Positions 27,860 to 38,978 are shown, counted from the first letter of the stretch. The stretch is 64,000 bases of DNA from Neobacillus massiliamazoniensis (GCF_001048695.1 NZ_CVRB01000004.1:248001-312000); one strand, 5' to 3'. Notes: generated by a model not told the origin, from the letters alone. A program made the numbers and translations.

Positions 27860-28115
27860 AAAGCGCAAGCGCCTTGGTCAGCCCCGATATAGGGAGACTT
27901 GGAACTAATAAGTGCCTTAGTCTCCCTTAATGCGCAGAGAAGGCGATAGCCTTCTGTAGCCAAGCATAAGACGAGCCGTCATGAAGGTTGCTTTTTAACC
28001 TTCATGACGGATTGGCTTATGACCTCGAGAGGCTAGGCGCTCCGCCGAAAAACTCACGTTTTTCGGCGTGCGAGGTATCGCTTCCGAAGCATACTCTTAT
28101 GGAGCTGGATTCAGC
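27860..28115 (+). repeat. family C repeat, long variant, upstream of hbs
   Basis: It starts AAAAGCGCAAGCGCCTTGGTCAGCCCCGAT, contains the same extra GGGAGACT/AGTCTCCC hairpin as the copy at 26.87 kb, an ATGAAGGT/ACCTTCAT hairpin, and then a tail with CCGAAAAACTCACGTTTTTCGG. The 671-bp gap between hbs and spoIVA holds this repeat, the spoIVA terminator and, nearest to hbs, about 330 bp of AT-rich sequence that must carry the hbs promoter. Confidence 0.78.
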
Positions 28116-28163
28116 TAACTTATTCATAGTTATTCACACCTAAATGAATCTATAAATTACTAC

Positions 28164-28192
28164 CACAAAAAAAAGACCCCGATTTGGGGTCC
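28164..28192 (-). terminator. terminator after spoIVA
   Basis: Stem GGACCCC/CGGGGTC with an AAAT loop and eight T residues, minus strand. Confidence 0.9.
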
Positions 28193-28198
28193 GATATC

Positions 28199-29677
28199 TT
28201 AGAGAATGATGGCAATTAGACCACCAGACCCTTCATTAATAATTCTTTCTAACGTTTCCTTTAATTTATATCTTGCGTTTTCCGGCATTAAAGATAGTTT
28301 TGCTTGGATCCCCTCACGCACTATAGAACTTAAACTGCGGCCAAAGATATCAGAATTCCAAATGGATAGAGGATCATCCTCGAAGTCCTGCATTAAGTAG
28401 CGGACTAGCTCCTCACTTTGCTTTTCCGTCCCAATAATTGGTGCAAATTCTGATTCAACATCTACCTTAATCATATGGATGGATGGGGCAACCGCTCTTA
28501 ATCTTACACCAAACCTGGCACCTTGACGAATAATTTCAGGCTCCTCTAGACTCATATCTGAAAGTGACGGACTAGCAATTCCATAGCCTGTTTGTTTCAC
28601 CATTTTTAAGGCATCTGCAATATGATCATACTCAGCTTTTGCATGAGCAAAATCCTGCATTAATTCTAAGAGATGATCTTTCCCCCTGATTTCAACACCA
28701 ACAATTTCTTTTAAAATATCATCGTATAGCTCATCAGGTGCATGTAAGTCAATTTCTGCTACTCCCTGCCCCATTTCAATACCTGCTAATCCTGCACGCT
28801 CGATAAATTCATATTCGCTGAATTGTTGAACCACTCGGTCTACATCTCTTAATCTCTTGATATCCTTAACTGTATCTTTTACAGCTTCCTGATAGGACTG
28901 ACGCAGCCAATGGTTTTCTCTTAGAACCATTACCCAGCTTGGGAGATTGACGTTAACCTCAAGAACAGGAAATTCATAGAGGGCTTCACGAAGAACATTA
29001 AGAACATCACTTTCGCGCATACTTTCAACACTCATCGCAATAACGGGTATATCGTATTTGTCAACTAAGTTGTTTCTTAGTGTCTCCGTACTAGGGTGGT
29101 ATGGCTGTGCACTGTTCACTACCATAATAAATGGTTTGCCTACCTCTTTCAGTTCTTCAATGACTCTTTCTTCTGCTTCAATATAGTTACTTCTTGGAAT
29201 TTCTCCGATTGTGCCATCTGTTGTAACCACTACCCCAATGGTTGAATGTTCTTGTATTACTTTTCTTGTACCAATTTCAGCTGCTTCATGAAAAGGGATT
29301 GGCTCCTCGTACCATGGAGTAGTTATCATTCTTGGGCCATTTTCATCCTCATATCCTTTAGCGCCTGGTACCGTATATCCCACACAATCGACAAGTCTGA
29401 TATTAACATTTAGTCCCTCATCAACATAAACGGTGGCAGCTTGATTCGGAACGAATTTCGGTTCCGTTGTCATAATCGTCTTTCCTGCCGCACTTTGAGG
29501 AAGCTCATCCTGCGCCCGACTTCTTTCTGCCTCATTGTTTATATTCGGTAAAACGACTAGCTCCATAAATTTTTTAATAAATGTGGATTTTCCAGTTCGA
29601 ACTGCACCTACAACTCCTAAATAAATATCACCGCCTGTTCTTTCGGCAATATCTTTAAAAATATCAAACTTTTCCAA
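28199..29677 (-). CDS. spoIVA: stage IV sporulation protein A, coat-basement ATPase
   Basis: SpoIVA polymerises on the forespore surface using ATP and forms the platform on which the spore coat is built. The Walker A loop GAVRTGKST lies at about residues 24-32, within the fully conserved start MEKFDIFKDIAERTGGDIYLG. The C-terminal 65 residues (QDFEDDPLSIWNSDIFGR to GSGGLIAIIL), needed for localisation, match B. subtilis nearly residue for residue. Length 492, as expected. Start codon TTG, with GGGAGGGG upstream. It is a single gene with its own terminator and is made in the mother cell. Confidence 0.97.
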   Translation of the reverse strand: MEKFDIFKDIAERTGGDIYLGVVGAVRTGKSTFIKKFMELVVLPNINNEAERSRAQDELPQSAAGKTIMTTEPKFVPNQAATVYVDEGLNVNIRLVDCVGYTVPGAKGYEDENGPRMITTPWYEEPIPFHEAAEIGTRKVIQEHSTIGVVVTTDGTIGEIPRSNYIEAEERVIEELKEVGKPFIMVVNSAQPYHPSTETLRNNLVDKYDIPVIAMSVESMRESDVLNVLREALYEFPVLEVNVNLPSWVMVLRENHWLRQSYQEAVKDTVKDIKRLRDVDRVVQQFSEYEFIERAGLAGIEMGQGVAEIDLHAPDELYDDILKEIVGVEIRGKDHLLELMQDFAHAKAEYDHIADALKMVKQTGYGIASPSLSDMSLEEPEIIRQGARFGVRLRAVAPSIHMIKVDVESEFAPIIGTEKQSEELVRYLMQDFEDDPLSIWNSDIFGRSLSSIVREGIQAKLSLMPENARYKLKETLERIINEGSGGLIAIIL

Positions 29678-29723
29678 GTGATCCCCTCCCGATCATTGAG
29701 TAAAGTGGGATAATTTAATCCTC

Positions 29724-29754
29724 TAGGTATTTTTGGACAATATATATTTATGAC
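29724..29754 (-). promoter_or_regulatory. possible sigma-E promoter for spoIVA
   Basis: GTCATAAA (747-754 of this kilobase) matches the sigma-E -35 form and AATACCTA (29724-29731) weakly matches the CATACAAT -10 form, with a 15-bp spacer. Known sigma-E control of spoIVA in B. subtilis supports it; the -10 match is poor. Confidence 0.35.
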
Positions 29755-29916
29755 GTTGTCCCATGTTGTTATGACACTTTTCTAATTTTTTTTACCCCCT
29801 TATCAAAAATTCTAGTTTATTTTCTTATCTGAATATTTCGGTTGGATAAGGGTTTTATGAATAAAGGATCACAATTAAGGCAGATTCTTAGTTGTCCATT
29901 TGGTTAAAAAAAACAA

Positions 29917-29961
29917 GAAAAAAACCCTTCTCCTACAATATATTTCACAGGAAAAAGGGTT
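29917..29961 (-). terminator. terminator between yphF and spoIVA
   Basis: AACCCTT..CCTG and TAGGAGAAGGGTT form a long stem ending in a T run on the minus strand; it would end transcripts coming from yphF. Confidence 0.7.
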
Positions 29962-30152
29962 ATGCCTTTAATATGAATAATACATTTTATTGCTTTAGTT
30001 CTGTTAAACAATGATGTTGATTTTCTAAAAAAAAAGATATACCTGTTAATTCGATAAAAAATAGAAAGATAATACTGTCAGTGCCATTACCAATAAACCC
30101 TATTGGCAGCACTTTATGAGCATTGTTTTTTGTTTTTGTCGCACAAATAAGT

Positions 30153-30290
30153 CCGGTTTCGGCAAAATGCATGATAGCGGGCACGTAAATTTTTTTACGT
30201 GCCCGGTTTCGGGGAAAATGCATGATATAGGCATGTAAATCTTTATACGTGACCGGTTTAGGGAAAAATGTATGATAACGGGCACGTAAA
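30153..30290. repeat. 50-bp tandem repeat, about 2.8 units
   Basis: Units begin at 30153, 30203 and 30253, an exact 50-bp period. Each starts CCGGTTT, then has AAAATGCATGATA and GGGCACGTAAA. The GGGCACGTAAA and TTTACGTGCCC parts are complementary, so units can also pair. The 741-bp gap between spoIVA and yphF holds only this array and a terminator; reading frames across it (29987-30403) are repeats, not a plausible gene. Confidence 0.8.
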
Positions 30291-30418
30291 ATCCTCGTTG
30301 GATTATTTTGCTGCTTTTCATCATGTTTTAAAGCCAATAAGCATATTTCAGTAATAATTTTATTAAAAAATGTAGTTTTTTTCTTAAAGTAAAAAATTAA
30401 CAATTAAATTTAACATTG

Positions 30419-31129
30419 CTATTGCTTTAAGAATACTGGTTCTTTCGTAGTAGAGTCGACTGTATATGGTAAAGAATATGCCGGTACAAACATAGAATCA
30501 TTGACAAGAAGATCCCGAATATCTTCCCCTGGTTTTACAGCATTGTTTGTCTTTTTAAGCTCTTGGTATAAATCTGCTCGGTAGTCAACATATATTTGGG
30601 CATCCCCTGTTATAACGAAGGGAAGATTTTGTTGGGTAAAAGGGCTCACTACAAAGGGGGGCTTATCATAGCCTAATTGCTTAAAATCAATGGAGTACAC
30701 ATTATCAGCAATTTTTTCTTTATAGGGAGGATAACCGTTAGTTTTAATTCTTAGATTAATATCCCTAAGGGTTTCTGCTACTCTTAAATCTAGGAGCTTA
30801 ACAGTAGGATTCGTTTCAACATTAACTAAAACATATTGAAAAACCCCCCCGCTCTCAAAAGCATTACCAGGCGGTTCTGCAATATATTTTGGGGCAAGCT
30901 TTTTAAAATCAATCGGATATTTTTGGTAAATAGGAGTATCTGCTTCTTTCGTTTTAATTGGCAGGATCCCACCGTTATCCTTTCTAAAAGAATCTACCGC
31001 TGTCTGAACTGTCTGTAGTTGATCTTTGTAAGGTATTTGATTTTGAGCAAGATTTTCACTGGGATACATACATCCCGATAATAAAATCGAAATAAATATA
31101 AGAAAACAGCCGAGAACTTTCCATTTCAT
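30419..31129 (-). CDS. yphF: lipoprotein YphF
   Basis: A 236-residue predicted lipoprotein. Basic residues MKWK, a hydrophobic stretch and the lipobox LLSGC put the lipidated cysteine at about residue 20, so it is anchored to the outer face of the membrane. It resembles B. subtilis YphF and lies in the same place beside yphE and spoIVA. Function unknown. No enzyme motif is seen. Confidence 0.8.
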   Translation of the reverse strand: MKWKVLGCFLIFISILLSGCMYPSENLAQNQIPYKDQLQTVQTAVDSFRKDNGGILPIKTKEADTPIYQKYPIDFKKLAPKYIAEPPGNAFESGGVFQYVLVNVETNPTVKLLDLRVAETLRDINLRIKTNGYPPYKEKIADNVYSIDFKQLGYDKPPFVVSPFTQQNLPFVITGDAQIYVDYRADLYQELKKTNNAVKPGEDIRDLLVNDSMFVPAYSLPYTVDSTTKEPVFLKQ

Positions 31130-31160
31130 ACAATCACCTATATTTTTATGTAATGTTCAA

Positions 31161-31346
31161 TCACGTAAAAAAAACAATGAATAGAGTTATTCCTGCAACA
31201 ATCATAAAGAAATAAGCCATTACAGCTGTAATATGCTTTAGGATACCTTTTAACTTGTACCTGCTCAAATAAATGGTCATGATGGCTAAAAACATAAGCG
31301 CCATACCTGCAACCGATATCCACATCTTCAACATCGCTGGCGACAA
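31161..31346 (-). CDS. yphE: DUF2768 small membrane protein YphE
   Basis: A 61-residue protein with two membrane segments (about residues 6-26 and 40-60), MSPAMLKMWISVAGMALMF at the start. It matches the DUF2768/YphE family in sequence and position. The start is TTG at 31346, 8 nt after GGGGGG. A competing 70-codon frame starts at an ATG 4 bp upstream, but that frame has no family resemblance. Confidence 0.82.
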   Translation of the reverse strand: MSPAMLKMWISVAGMALMFLAIMTIYLSRYKLKGILKHITAVMAYFFMIVAGITLFIVFFT

Positions 31347-31394
31347 TCATTATTCCCCCCTTAATATTCAGAATTGATTATATCATAAGAACAT

Positions 31395-31437
31395 AAAAAA
31401 AACTGAAGTAAAGAGGGGCGTATTCTTCACTTCAGTA
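31395..31437 (-). terminator. terminator between gpsA and yphE
   Basis: A 13-bp stem ACTGAAGTGAAGA/TCTTTACTTCAGT with a T-rich tail on the minus strand. It would end the der-gpsA transcript. Confidence 0.85.
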
Positions 31438-31604
31438 TTATGAGACTAAATTACCCTTACTCCCGCTTCATATTACCAGGTATGCTTCGATGCATTTTAT
31501 GCAAGTAGGATACATTACGCATCCTCAGAATGCCTATTTTTCACAATGAACTAGACATTTTTTTAAAAGACTAAGAAAAAAATCTTGACTTCGATAATGT
31601 ACAG

Positions 31605-31705
31605 CTTCATATGAGTTACTTCGAATGCGGTTACCTCGTAAGCCGAAAAATGTGAGTTTTTCGATGAAGGCGCCAAGCGACTAGTGGACTTTTCTAAACG
31701 GGAAT
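31605..31705 (-). repeat. family C repeat fragment
   Basis: ACCTCGTAAGCCGAAAAATGTGAGTTTTTCG..GGCGCCAAGCGACTAGTG matches the reversed tail of family C copies (compare the copy at 55.6-55.8 kb). The 368-bp gap between gpsA and yphE holds this fragment and one terminator. Confidence 0.5.
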
Positions 31706-31714
31706 CTTACGCTT

Positions 31715-32773
31715 CTAATTTTCGTGATTTCTTTCACCTAAAATATTCACTAAATCTTCCATTTCATTCGTTTTCCCTCGAGACATTAATACGTCTACCG
31801 CATCCTTAGCATTCTTACCATTAAATAAAACATCATATAAAGCAAAGGTAATCGGCATTTTTACATCATATTTTCTCGCCAATTGATAGGCCGCCTTCGT
31901 TGTTCTTACCCCTTCAACAACCATTCCCATGCTGTCAAGAACCTCTTCAAGCGATTTCCCTTTTCCAAGCATGTTACCAGCTCGCCAGTTCCTTGAATGG
32001 ACGCTTGTACAAGTTACAATTAGATCACCGATTCCTGTTAAACCGGAAAATGTTAACGGATTGGCACCCATTTTTGTTCCAAGCCGTGATATTTCGGCTA
32101 AACCTCTTGTCATTAAAGCTGCTTTTGCATTATCTCCATACCCTAAACCGTCAGTTATTCCAGCTGCAAGGGCAATAATATTTTTTAAAGCACCGCCGAT
32201 TTCAACTCCGATTACATCAGGATTTGTATATACCCTAAAATAATTTTGGTTGATAAATAAGTCCTGGATTTCCTCGGCGGCAGCCATATTTTCTGATGAA
32301 ACAGTAACGGTTGTTGGATAACGTAAGCTGACTTCTTCAGCGTGGCTTGGTCCAGAAAGAACAACAATAGCCTTTATAAACTCTTTGGGCATTTCCTCTT
32401 CAATTAATTCCGAAATCCTCATTAGAGTATCAGGTTCAATACCTTTACTTACGTGAGCAATCGTTAAAGGCTTGGTAGCAACAGCTTTCATTTTTCCGAC
32501 TACCTCACGAATCGCCTTCGTCGGAACGGCCAAAATCACCGTCTCAATCCCAGTTAAAGCATCGTTTAAGGAGGCATGTCCGACAATTAATTCAGGCAGG
32601 ATAATCTCTGGTAAGTATTTTTTGTTTGTATGTTCATGATTAATTTCCTGGACTTGCTCATTGTTATGGCTCCACAAACGTACTTTATGGCCATTATCAG
32701 CAAGAACCATTGCAAGAGCTGTTCCCCAACTACCTGCTCCTAAAACAGCTATTTCAGCTTTTTGCTGATTCAC
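31715..32773 (-). CDS. gpsA: glycerol-3-phosphate dehydrogenase [NAD(P)+]
   Basis: GpsA reduces dihydroxyacetone phosphate to sn-glycerol-3-phosphate for phospholipid synthesis. The N-terminal dinucleotide-binding motif is [43 protein letters not shown] and [14 protein letters not shown] are family landmarks, and the substrate-binding SRNWRAG arginine pair is kept. The 352-residue length is normal. The gene follows der by 22 bp, as in B. subtilis. Confidence 0.96.
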   Translation of the reverse strand: MNQQKAEIAVLGAGSWGTALAMVLADNGHKVRLWSHNNEQVQEINHEHTNKKYLPEIILPELIVGHASLNDALTGIETVILAVPTKAIREVVGKMKAVATKPLTIAHVSKGIEPDTLMRISELIEEEMPKEFIKAIVVLSGPSHAEEVSLRYPTTVTVSSENMAAAEEIQDLFINQNYFRVYTNPDVIGVEIGGALKNIIALAAGITDGLGYGDNAKAALMTRGLAEISRLGTKMGANPLTFSGLTGIGDLIVTCTSVHSRNWRAGNMLGKGKSLEEVLDSMGMVVEGVRTTKAAYQLARKYDVKMPITFALYDVLFNGKNAKDAVDVLMSRGKTNEMEDLVNILGERNHEN

Positions 32774-32795
32774 CCTCTACACCCCCATATATCAT

Positions 32796-34106
32796 TTATT
32801 GTCTTGCCCTAGCATATATTCTAATCGGTGTGCCTTCAAACCCAAATGCATCCCTAATTCGATTTTCAAGGAAACGCTCATATGAAAAATGCAATAATTC
32901 AGGCTCGTTAACAAAAATAACAAAAGTTGGTGGTTTGACTGATACTTGAGTAGCGTAATAAATTTTCAAACGCTTGCCTTTATCAGTTGGAGTTGGATTC
33001 ATCGCCACCGCGTCCATAATAATGTCATTTAACACACTTGTTTCGACACGTCGTGAATGATTTTCACTTGCCATATCAATCATCGGCATTACAGTATTAA
33101 TACGTTTTTTTGTTTTGGCAGATAAATACACGATTGGTGCATAAGTAAGGAACAAGAAATGGTCGCGAATCTTTTGTTCAAATACATTCATTGTTTTCTC
33201 ATCTTTTTCGATTGCATCCCACTTGTTGACAACAATAACAACCGCCTTACCGGCTTCATGAGCATATCCCGCTATTTTCTTGTCTTGTTCAATGATTCCT
33301 TCCTCGGCATTAATCACAACAAGAACAACATCCGAGCGTTCAATCGCCCTTAAAGCTCTAAGAACACTATATTTTTCCGTGGTCTCATATACTTTCCCTT
33401 TTTTCCGAATACCAGCAGTATCGATAATGACATATTTTTGCTCATTATACGTGTAAGGCGAATCGACCGCATCGCGTGTTGTCCCTGCAATGTTGCTGAC
33501 AATTACACGTTCTTCTCCTAGTATAGCATTGACCAAAGAGGATTTTCCTACATTTGGACGACCAATTAAAGAGAATTTAATTACGTCCTCTTCATAATCC
33601 TGCCCGTCTGTTTTCGGGAAGAATTTAGCAGCTTCGTCCAGTAAATCGCCAAGTCCCAGTCCATGAGATCCGGAAATCGGAATGGGCTCTCCAAACCCGA
33701 GTGAATAAAAATCATAGACTTGTTCGCGCATTTCTGGATTATCAATTTTATTAACACCCAAAACAACCGGTTTTTTGGATTTATATAATATTTTTGCTAC
33801 TTCCTCATCAGCTGCCGTAACCCCTTCTCTGCCATTTGTTAAGAAAATGATGACATCTGCTTCATCAATTGCTATTTCAGCCTGCTGACGTATTTGCTCT
33901 AAAAACGGTTCATCACCAATATCAATTCCACCTGTGTCAATTACATTAAAATCATAGGTTAACCATTCTCCGGAACTATAAATCCGGTCACGTGTTACCC
34001 CAGGAACATCCTCCACAATTGACACTCGCTCACCAACAATTCTATTAAAAATGGTGGATTTCCCGACATTCGGTCTTCCTACAATGGCAATAACAGGTTT
34101 TACCAT
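32796..34106 (-). CDS. der: ribosome-associated GTPase Der (EngA)
   Basis: Der has two tandem GTPase domains and helps 50S subunit assembly. Each domain has a full motif set: [13 protein letters not shown] and NKID in the first; [14 protein letters not shown] and NKWD in the second; and a C-terminal KH-like domain follows from about residue 355. The frame is open to 34154, but [17 protein letters not shown] at 34106 gives exactly the 436 residues of B. subtilis EngA. AAAGG lies 12 nt upstream, a slightly long spacing. Confidence 0.96.
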   Translation of the reverse strand: MVKPVIAIVGRPNVGKSTIFNRIVGERVSIVEDVPGVTRDRIYSSGEWLTYDFNVIDTGGIDIGDEPFLEQIRQQAEIAIDEADVIIFLTNGREGVTAADEEVAKILYKSKKPVVLGVNKIDNPEMREQVYDFYSLGFGEPIPISGSHGLGLGDLLDEAAKFFPKTDGQDYEEDVIKFSLIGRPNVGKSSLVNAILGEERVIVSNIAGTTRDAVDSPYTYNEQKYVIIDTAGIRKKGKVYETTEKYSVLRALRAIERSDVVLVVINAEEGIIEQDKKIAGYAHEAGKAVVIVVNKWDAIEKDEKTMNVFEQKIRDHFLFLTYAPIVYLSAKTKKRINTVMPMIDMASENHSRRVETSVLNDIIMDAVAMNPTPTDKGKRLKIYYATQVSVKPPTFVIFVNEPELLHFSYERFLENRIRDAFGFEGTPIRIYARARQ

Positions 34107-34195
34107 TCTAATCGCCATCCTTTCTATCCATAAAATTAACATACTTCTTTTCATTATTCCAAATACAGATAAAAATGAAAATCAGCTATTTCAGT

Positions 34196-34223
34196 AAAGA
34201 AACCCTTCTATTTTAAAGAAGGG
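34196..34223 (-). terminator. terminator between yphA and der
   Basis: Stem ACCCTTCT/AGAAGGGT followed by TTTCTTT on the minus strand, downstream of yphA. Confidence 0.75.
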
Positions 34224-34288
34224 TCTAACTTTATTATTTTATCAATGTAAGTCCCTTACCGCAATGGAAAACTAGGAAACAATATTGT

Positions 34289-34885
34289 CTATGATGATTT
34301 TTGTTTTGTTTTTCCTAAATAATTGAAATGATTTCCGAAGAGGCTCCCAGCATTTTCAAGAGCACTCCACCCCGTGATCATCATGAAAGTTAACAAACAA
34401 ACATCAAGAAATGCAAGAGATCCAATTGAATAAGGAATATCATACCTGCTTAAAAAATAAGCATATAAGATTTCCCCTTGCATCGTACCACTGGCAATGA
34501 TGAGCAATCTTCCCTTTACATGTTTCTGCAACAAAAGCGACAATATACAAAAACAAATACCCATCATCCATTCTTTCTTAAAAACAATCCAAACGGGGTC
34601 AAAAAGTTCGAATAAATGAAAAGTCACATAGGCTATTGTTACGATAAATGAACATATAAAGTAGTAAATGATGGCTCTACGTTTTTCCCTGCTAATGAGA
34701 ACGTAAGAGATAACTAACAAAAGTATTCCACTGGCATACAATTCAATGCCAGCAACCATGAAATGGATATTTGAAATTGCTATGATTACCAAAACGGCGA
34801 CTGATAATTTTAGGCGATAAGGATTTTGCTTATTAAAGATAAATGCAAATAATACCCAATAGAACCAACAAATCCAATAAAACAT
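34289..34885 (-). CDS. yphA: membrane protein YphA
   Basis: A 198-residue integral membrane protein with six to seven hydrophobic segments, starting MFYWICWFYWVLFAFIFNKQNPYRLKL. It matches YphA of B. subtilis in position (next to der) and general form. The start at 34885 has GGAGGGTG 5 nt upstream; the longer frame adds MCRLEGA only. Function unknown. Confidence 0.78.
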   Translation of the reverse strand: MFYWICWFYWVLFAFIFNKQNPYRLKLSVAVLVIIAISNIHFMVAGIELYASGILLLVISYVLISREKRRAIIYYFICSFIVTIAYVTFHLFELFDPVWIVFKKEWMMGICFCILSLLLQKHVKGRLLIIASGTMQGEILYAYFLSRYDIPYSIGSLAFLDVCLLTFMMITGWSALENAGSLFGNHFNYLGKTKQKSS

Positions 34886-35005
34886 GGCACCCTCCAATCT
34901 ACACACCTCCTATTATTTTCATTATTGGTAATTTATATGTACTTTCATACTTCCTTGAATAAACTTTCCAATGTGTATCATCTTATAAAAAGGAGGTGTG
35001 AATCA

Positions 35006-35143
35006 ATGGGAAAAGATCGTCAAGAAAAAAAACTAAAAGCAAGCAGGCGTGTGGAATCTGACCGCGACCAGGCACTACACTATCCCGGCTCATCAAAGCT
35101 TTCAGGTCCCGAGGAAGCAAGAGGATTAAACGACTCCAAATAA
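35006..35143 (+). CDS. ypzI: small protein YpzI
   Basis: A 45-residue, very charged protein, MGKDRQEKKLKASRRVESDR.., closely like B. subtilis YpzI. The longer open frame begins upstream, but a strong AAGGAGGTG 7 nt before the ATG at 35006 fixes the start. It is likely a small sporulation-associated or otherwise uncharacterised protein; function unknown. It is one of the few plus-strand genes and ends in a terminator shared with fni. Confidence 0.82.
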   Translation: MGKDRQEKKLKASRRVESDRDQALHYPGSSKLSGPEEARGLNDSK

Positions 35144-35146
35144 TGA

Positions 35147-35173
35147 AAAAAGCTCTCGACTATTGCGAGAGCT

Positions 35174-35175
<2 letters not shown>
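35147..35175. terminator. bidirectional terminator between ypzI and fni
   Basis: Perfect stem AAAGCTCTCG/CGAGAGCTTT with A and T runs on either side. Confidence 0.85.
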
Positions 35176-36238
<1,063 letters not shown>

Positions 36239-36244
36239 TCACCA

Positions 36245-37384
36245 TTATTTTTTCAGATTCTTTAATTTATCTCCAATAACTTCACCTAGTTGAAAGCCCT
36301 TTGATTCTTCCGGAAGTACAAAATCAAGATTTTCTTCAACATCTTTTTCAAGGAGCTCTTTAATGCTTAAGGATAATCGTTGATCCTGTTCATTCACATC
36401 AAGAACCTTCACTTTGACTTCTTGGCCTTCTTTTAAGACCTCATGCGGTGTACCAATATGTTTATGGGCAATTTGAGAGATATGAACAAGTCCTTCAACA
36501 CCTGGCAGTACTTCAACAAAAGCACCATATGAAACCAACCGCTTTACTGTACCAGTTAACTCGCTACCTTTTGGTGCTCTCTCAGAAATATTTGACCATG
36601 GACCAGGCAAGGTTTCTTTAATCGATAAGGAAATTCTTTCATTATCACGGTCAACGTTTAATACTTTCACCTTTACATTTTGCCCTTCTTGAACAACATC
36701 GGTTGGTTTATCAACGTGATCATATGATAATTGAGAAATGTGAACAAGTCCATCAATACCGCCAATATCAACAAAAGCACCAAAATCAGTAATTCTTTGT
36801 ACTACTCCATCAATGACTTGCCCTACTTGCAAGCTTTCTAGACGATTTTGTTTTTGTTTTCCTTTCTCTGCCTCCACTACAGCACGATGAGAAAGAATTA
36901 AGCGATTTTTCTCTTTATCAAGTTCAACAATTTTAAAGGTAAGCTTGCGACCCTTATAGTCTGAGAAATCCTCCACAAAAAACGGTTCAACTAAAGATGC
37001 AGGAACAAAGCCACGGACGCCAAGATCAACTACAAGACCACCTTTTACGACGTCTTTTACTTCTGTTTCAAAAATATCACCATCATGAAATTTTTTTTCT
37101 AGATGATCCCACGCTTTTTCAGCATCCACTTTCCTTTTTGAAAGAATTAAGGCATCTTCCTCCACTTTTAAAACCTCTAACTCAAGACTATCGCCTTCTG
37201 AAACAACATCAGATGCTTTTTCAATGTGCAGGCTGGATAACTCACTGATTGGTATAATTCCATCAAGTTTGCTATCCTGAAGATTAACAAGCACTTGTTT
37301 TTCTTCCACTTTCGTAACTTGGCCAGTAACCTTGTCTCCAATTTCAAAGCTTTTTACTTCTACTTGATTTAAATCTTCCGACAT
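36245..37384 (-). CDS. ypfD: S1-domain RNA-binding protein YpfD (ribosomal protein S1 homologue)
   Basis: A 379-residue protein with four S1 (OB-fold) domains at about residues 13-85, 103-172, 189-258 and 274-344. Repeated landmarks are GGLVVDLGVRGFVPAS, FGAFVDIGGIDGLVHISQLS and YGAFVEVLPGVEGLVHISQI. Low-GC Gram-positive bacteria have this shorter S1 form, which is not a stable ribosomal protein in B. subtilis. AAGGAGG precedes the ATG. The 227 bp upstream is AT-rich with no clear feature. Confidence 0.93.
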   Translation of the reverse strand: MSEDLNQVEVKSFEIGDKVTGQVTKVEEKQVLVNLQDSKLDGIIPISELSSLHIEKASDVVSEGDSLELEVLKVEEDALILSKRKVDAEKAWDHLEKKFHDGDIFETEVKDVVKGGLVVDLGVRGFVPASLVEPFFVEDFSDYKGRKLTFKIVELDKEKNRLILSHRAVVEAEKGKQKQNRLESLQVGQVIDGVVQRITDFGAFVDIGGIDGLVHISQLSYDHVDKPTDVVQEGQNVKVKVLNVDRDNERISLSIKETLPGPWSNISERAPKGSELTGTVKRLVSYGAFVEVLPGVEGLVHISQIAHKHIGTPHEVLKEGQEVKVKVLDVNEQDQRLSLSIKELLEKDVEENLDFVLPEESKGFQLGEVIGDKLKNLKK

Positions 37385-37611
37385 ATGTAATTCCTCCTTA
37401 ATCCAAATACTACTAATAAACTTATATATGATTCATTGCATGCCAATCCGCAAACACTACATATAAAAACAAAAGATTGAATTGAAAATTCATCGATTGG
37501 CGAGCAAAAAGGTTTATCATATACATTCAGAATTTAGAATAAATTCTGATTAGCCAAAATAAATCTCTTTTTATTAACTTCTTACAAATACTTTATTTTG
37601 TCAAGTACAAC

Positions 37612-38193
37612 CTATCGGTGTTCTTTAATAAGTTTATGGATTTCCTCCATAATTAATTCAGTTACTTCTTCGGCTGAAGCTTTCTCTTGTTTCATTTTTT
37701 CCATCGGAATTGGTTTTCCATATATCACCTTTAATTTTTTAAAGCTTTTATATGGTCCGATGACAGCACACGGTACTACCGATGCATTTGAACGTAATGC
37801 AAAGAAACCAGCACCTGCTAACCCTTTCCCGAGTTCACCTGTCTTGCTTCTATGCCCTTCTGGAAAAAGTCCAAAAACATGTCCTTCTTTTAAGACTTTT
37901 AATCCAGTTCGAAGCGCCTCACGGTCCCCAAATCCCCTTTTTACTGGGAAGGCATTGCATTTTCTAACAATATTACCCAAAATGGGAACGTTGAAAAGTT
38001 CTTCCTTTGCCATATAATGAACAGGTCTAGGTGCCATAATCCCTACTACCATAGGATCAAAATTGTGGATATGATTGGCGCAAAGCAGTACTGGACCTTC
38101 CATAGGGAAATGCTCCAATCCTAAAGCTTCGATCCTGTACCACGGTTTAAAAATAGCATAAATCACTGATTTTGCAAATGAATAAAACGTCAT
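37612..38193 (-). CDS. 1-acyl-sn-glycerol-3-phosphate acyltransferase
   Basis: A 193-residue PlsC-family acyltransferase, making phosphatidic acid from lysophosphatidic acid at the membrane. The catalytic box NHIHNFDP (NHxxxxD) lies at about residue 37 and [10 protein letters not shown] at about 110. Its ATG overlaps the TGA of cmk (ATGA), so the pair is translationally coupled. The cmk-plsC-rpsA-like order is conserved in many Bacillus. Confidence 0.92.
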   Translation of the reverse strand: MTFYSFAKSVIYAIFKPWYRIEALGLEHFPMEGPVLLCANHIHNFDPMVVGIMAPRPVHYMAKEELFNVPILGNIVRKCNAFPVKRGFGDREALRTGLKVLKEGHVFGLFPEGHRSKTGELGKGLAGAGFFALRSNASVVPCAVIGPYKSFKKLKVIYGKPIPMEKMKQEKASAEEVTELIMEEIHKLIKEHR

Positions 38194-38870
38194 ACTGATC
38201 CAGCCCTTTCCTCTACTAAAGCCATTATTTTTTCCACAACTTCAGGAATGGTCAAAGATGTCGCATCAATTTCAACTGCATCATCGGCTTTTTTCAATGG
38301 GGCAATCTCTCTTTCCGAATCAATTTTATCCCGACGTGCAATTTCTTCTTGTAACTTTTCAAGATTGGACGGAAATCCTTTTTGCAAATTCTCAGTATGA
38401 CGTCTGAAAGCTCTCTCTTCAACGCTAGCTAATAAAAACACTTTCACCTTGGCATCTGGAAGAACATGAGTGCCAATATCACGCCCATCCATGACGACAC
38501 CGCCATTATCTGCAAAAGCTTGTTGCCTTTTAACCATTTCCTCTCTTACCTTCTGATGTTTTGAAACAATTGATACAGAATTTGTCACTTCAGATGAACG
38601 GATCTCATGTGTAACATCCTGTTGATTTATATAAACTAATTGTCCCTTTTCAGAAGGGATTAATTTAATATCAATGGATAGTAATGTCTCTAATAAGGAA
38701 CTTTCTGATTCTAAGTTTAAATGGTTAACAATTGCCTTATAAGTTAATGCGCGATACATCGCCCCAGTATCAATATATATATAGGATAATTTTTCCGCAA
38801 CAATTTTGGCTACTGTACTTTTCCCAGCTGCAGCAGGACCATCTATTGCGATTGATAGTTTCGTTTCCAT
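38190..38870 (-). CDS. cmk: cytidylate kinase
   Basis: Cmk phosphorylates CMP and dCMP, which recycles nucleotides from RNA and lipid turnover. The P-loop [14 protein letters not shown] is at residues 9-22, the nucleotide-monophosphate region contains [12 protein letters not shown], and [14 protein letters not shown] and RRHTENLQ arginines follow. Length 226 is normal. First gene of a cmk-plsC-ypfD run; element A3 lies upstream. Confidence 0.96.
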   Translation of the reverse strand: METKLSIAIDGPAAAGKSTVAKIVAEKLSYIYIDTGAMYRALTYKAIVNHLNLESESSLLETLLSIDIKLIPSEKGQLVYINQQDVTHEIRSSEVTNSVSIVSKHQKVREEMVKRQQAFADNGGVVMDGRDIGTHVLPDAKVKVFLLASVEERAFRRHTENLQKGFPSNLEKLQEEIARRDKIDSEREIAPLKKADDAVEIDATSLTIPEVVEKIMALVEERAGSV

Positions 38871-38978
38871 ATTTCCTCCTAAGGTATTCTAGTTAGTCTA
38901 CTTTTATTTATTTTATCATAAGAAATTGTTTTGCCTCTTCTTTTTTAACATTTTAAATTATATCTTCCTTTTCATAAA

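Noticed and set aside
30153..30290. CRISPR array
   Set aside because: Units are directly adjacent with a 50-bp period and no unique spacers; no cas genes are near.
29987..30403. Possible genes of 138 and 74 codons near the tandem array
   Set aside because: The frames translate the 50-bp repeat units, lack ribosome sites and family resemblance, and overlap each other.
31138..31350. 70-codon frame starting at the ATG at 31350
   Set aside because: It overlaps yphE in another frame and has no family match; the TTG-started frame has the DUF2768 pattern.
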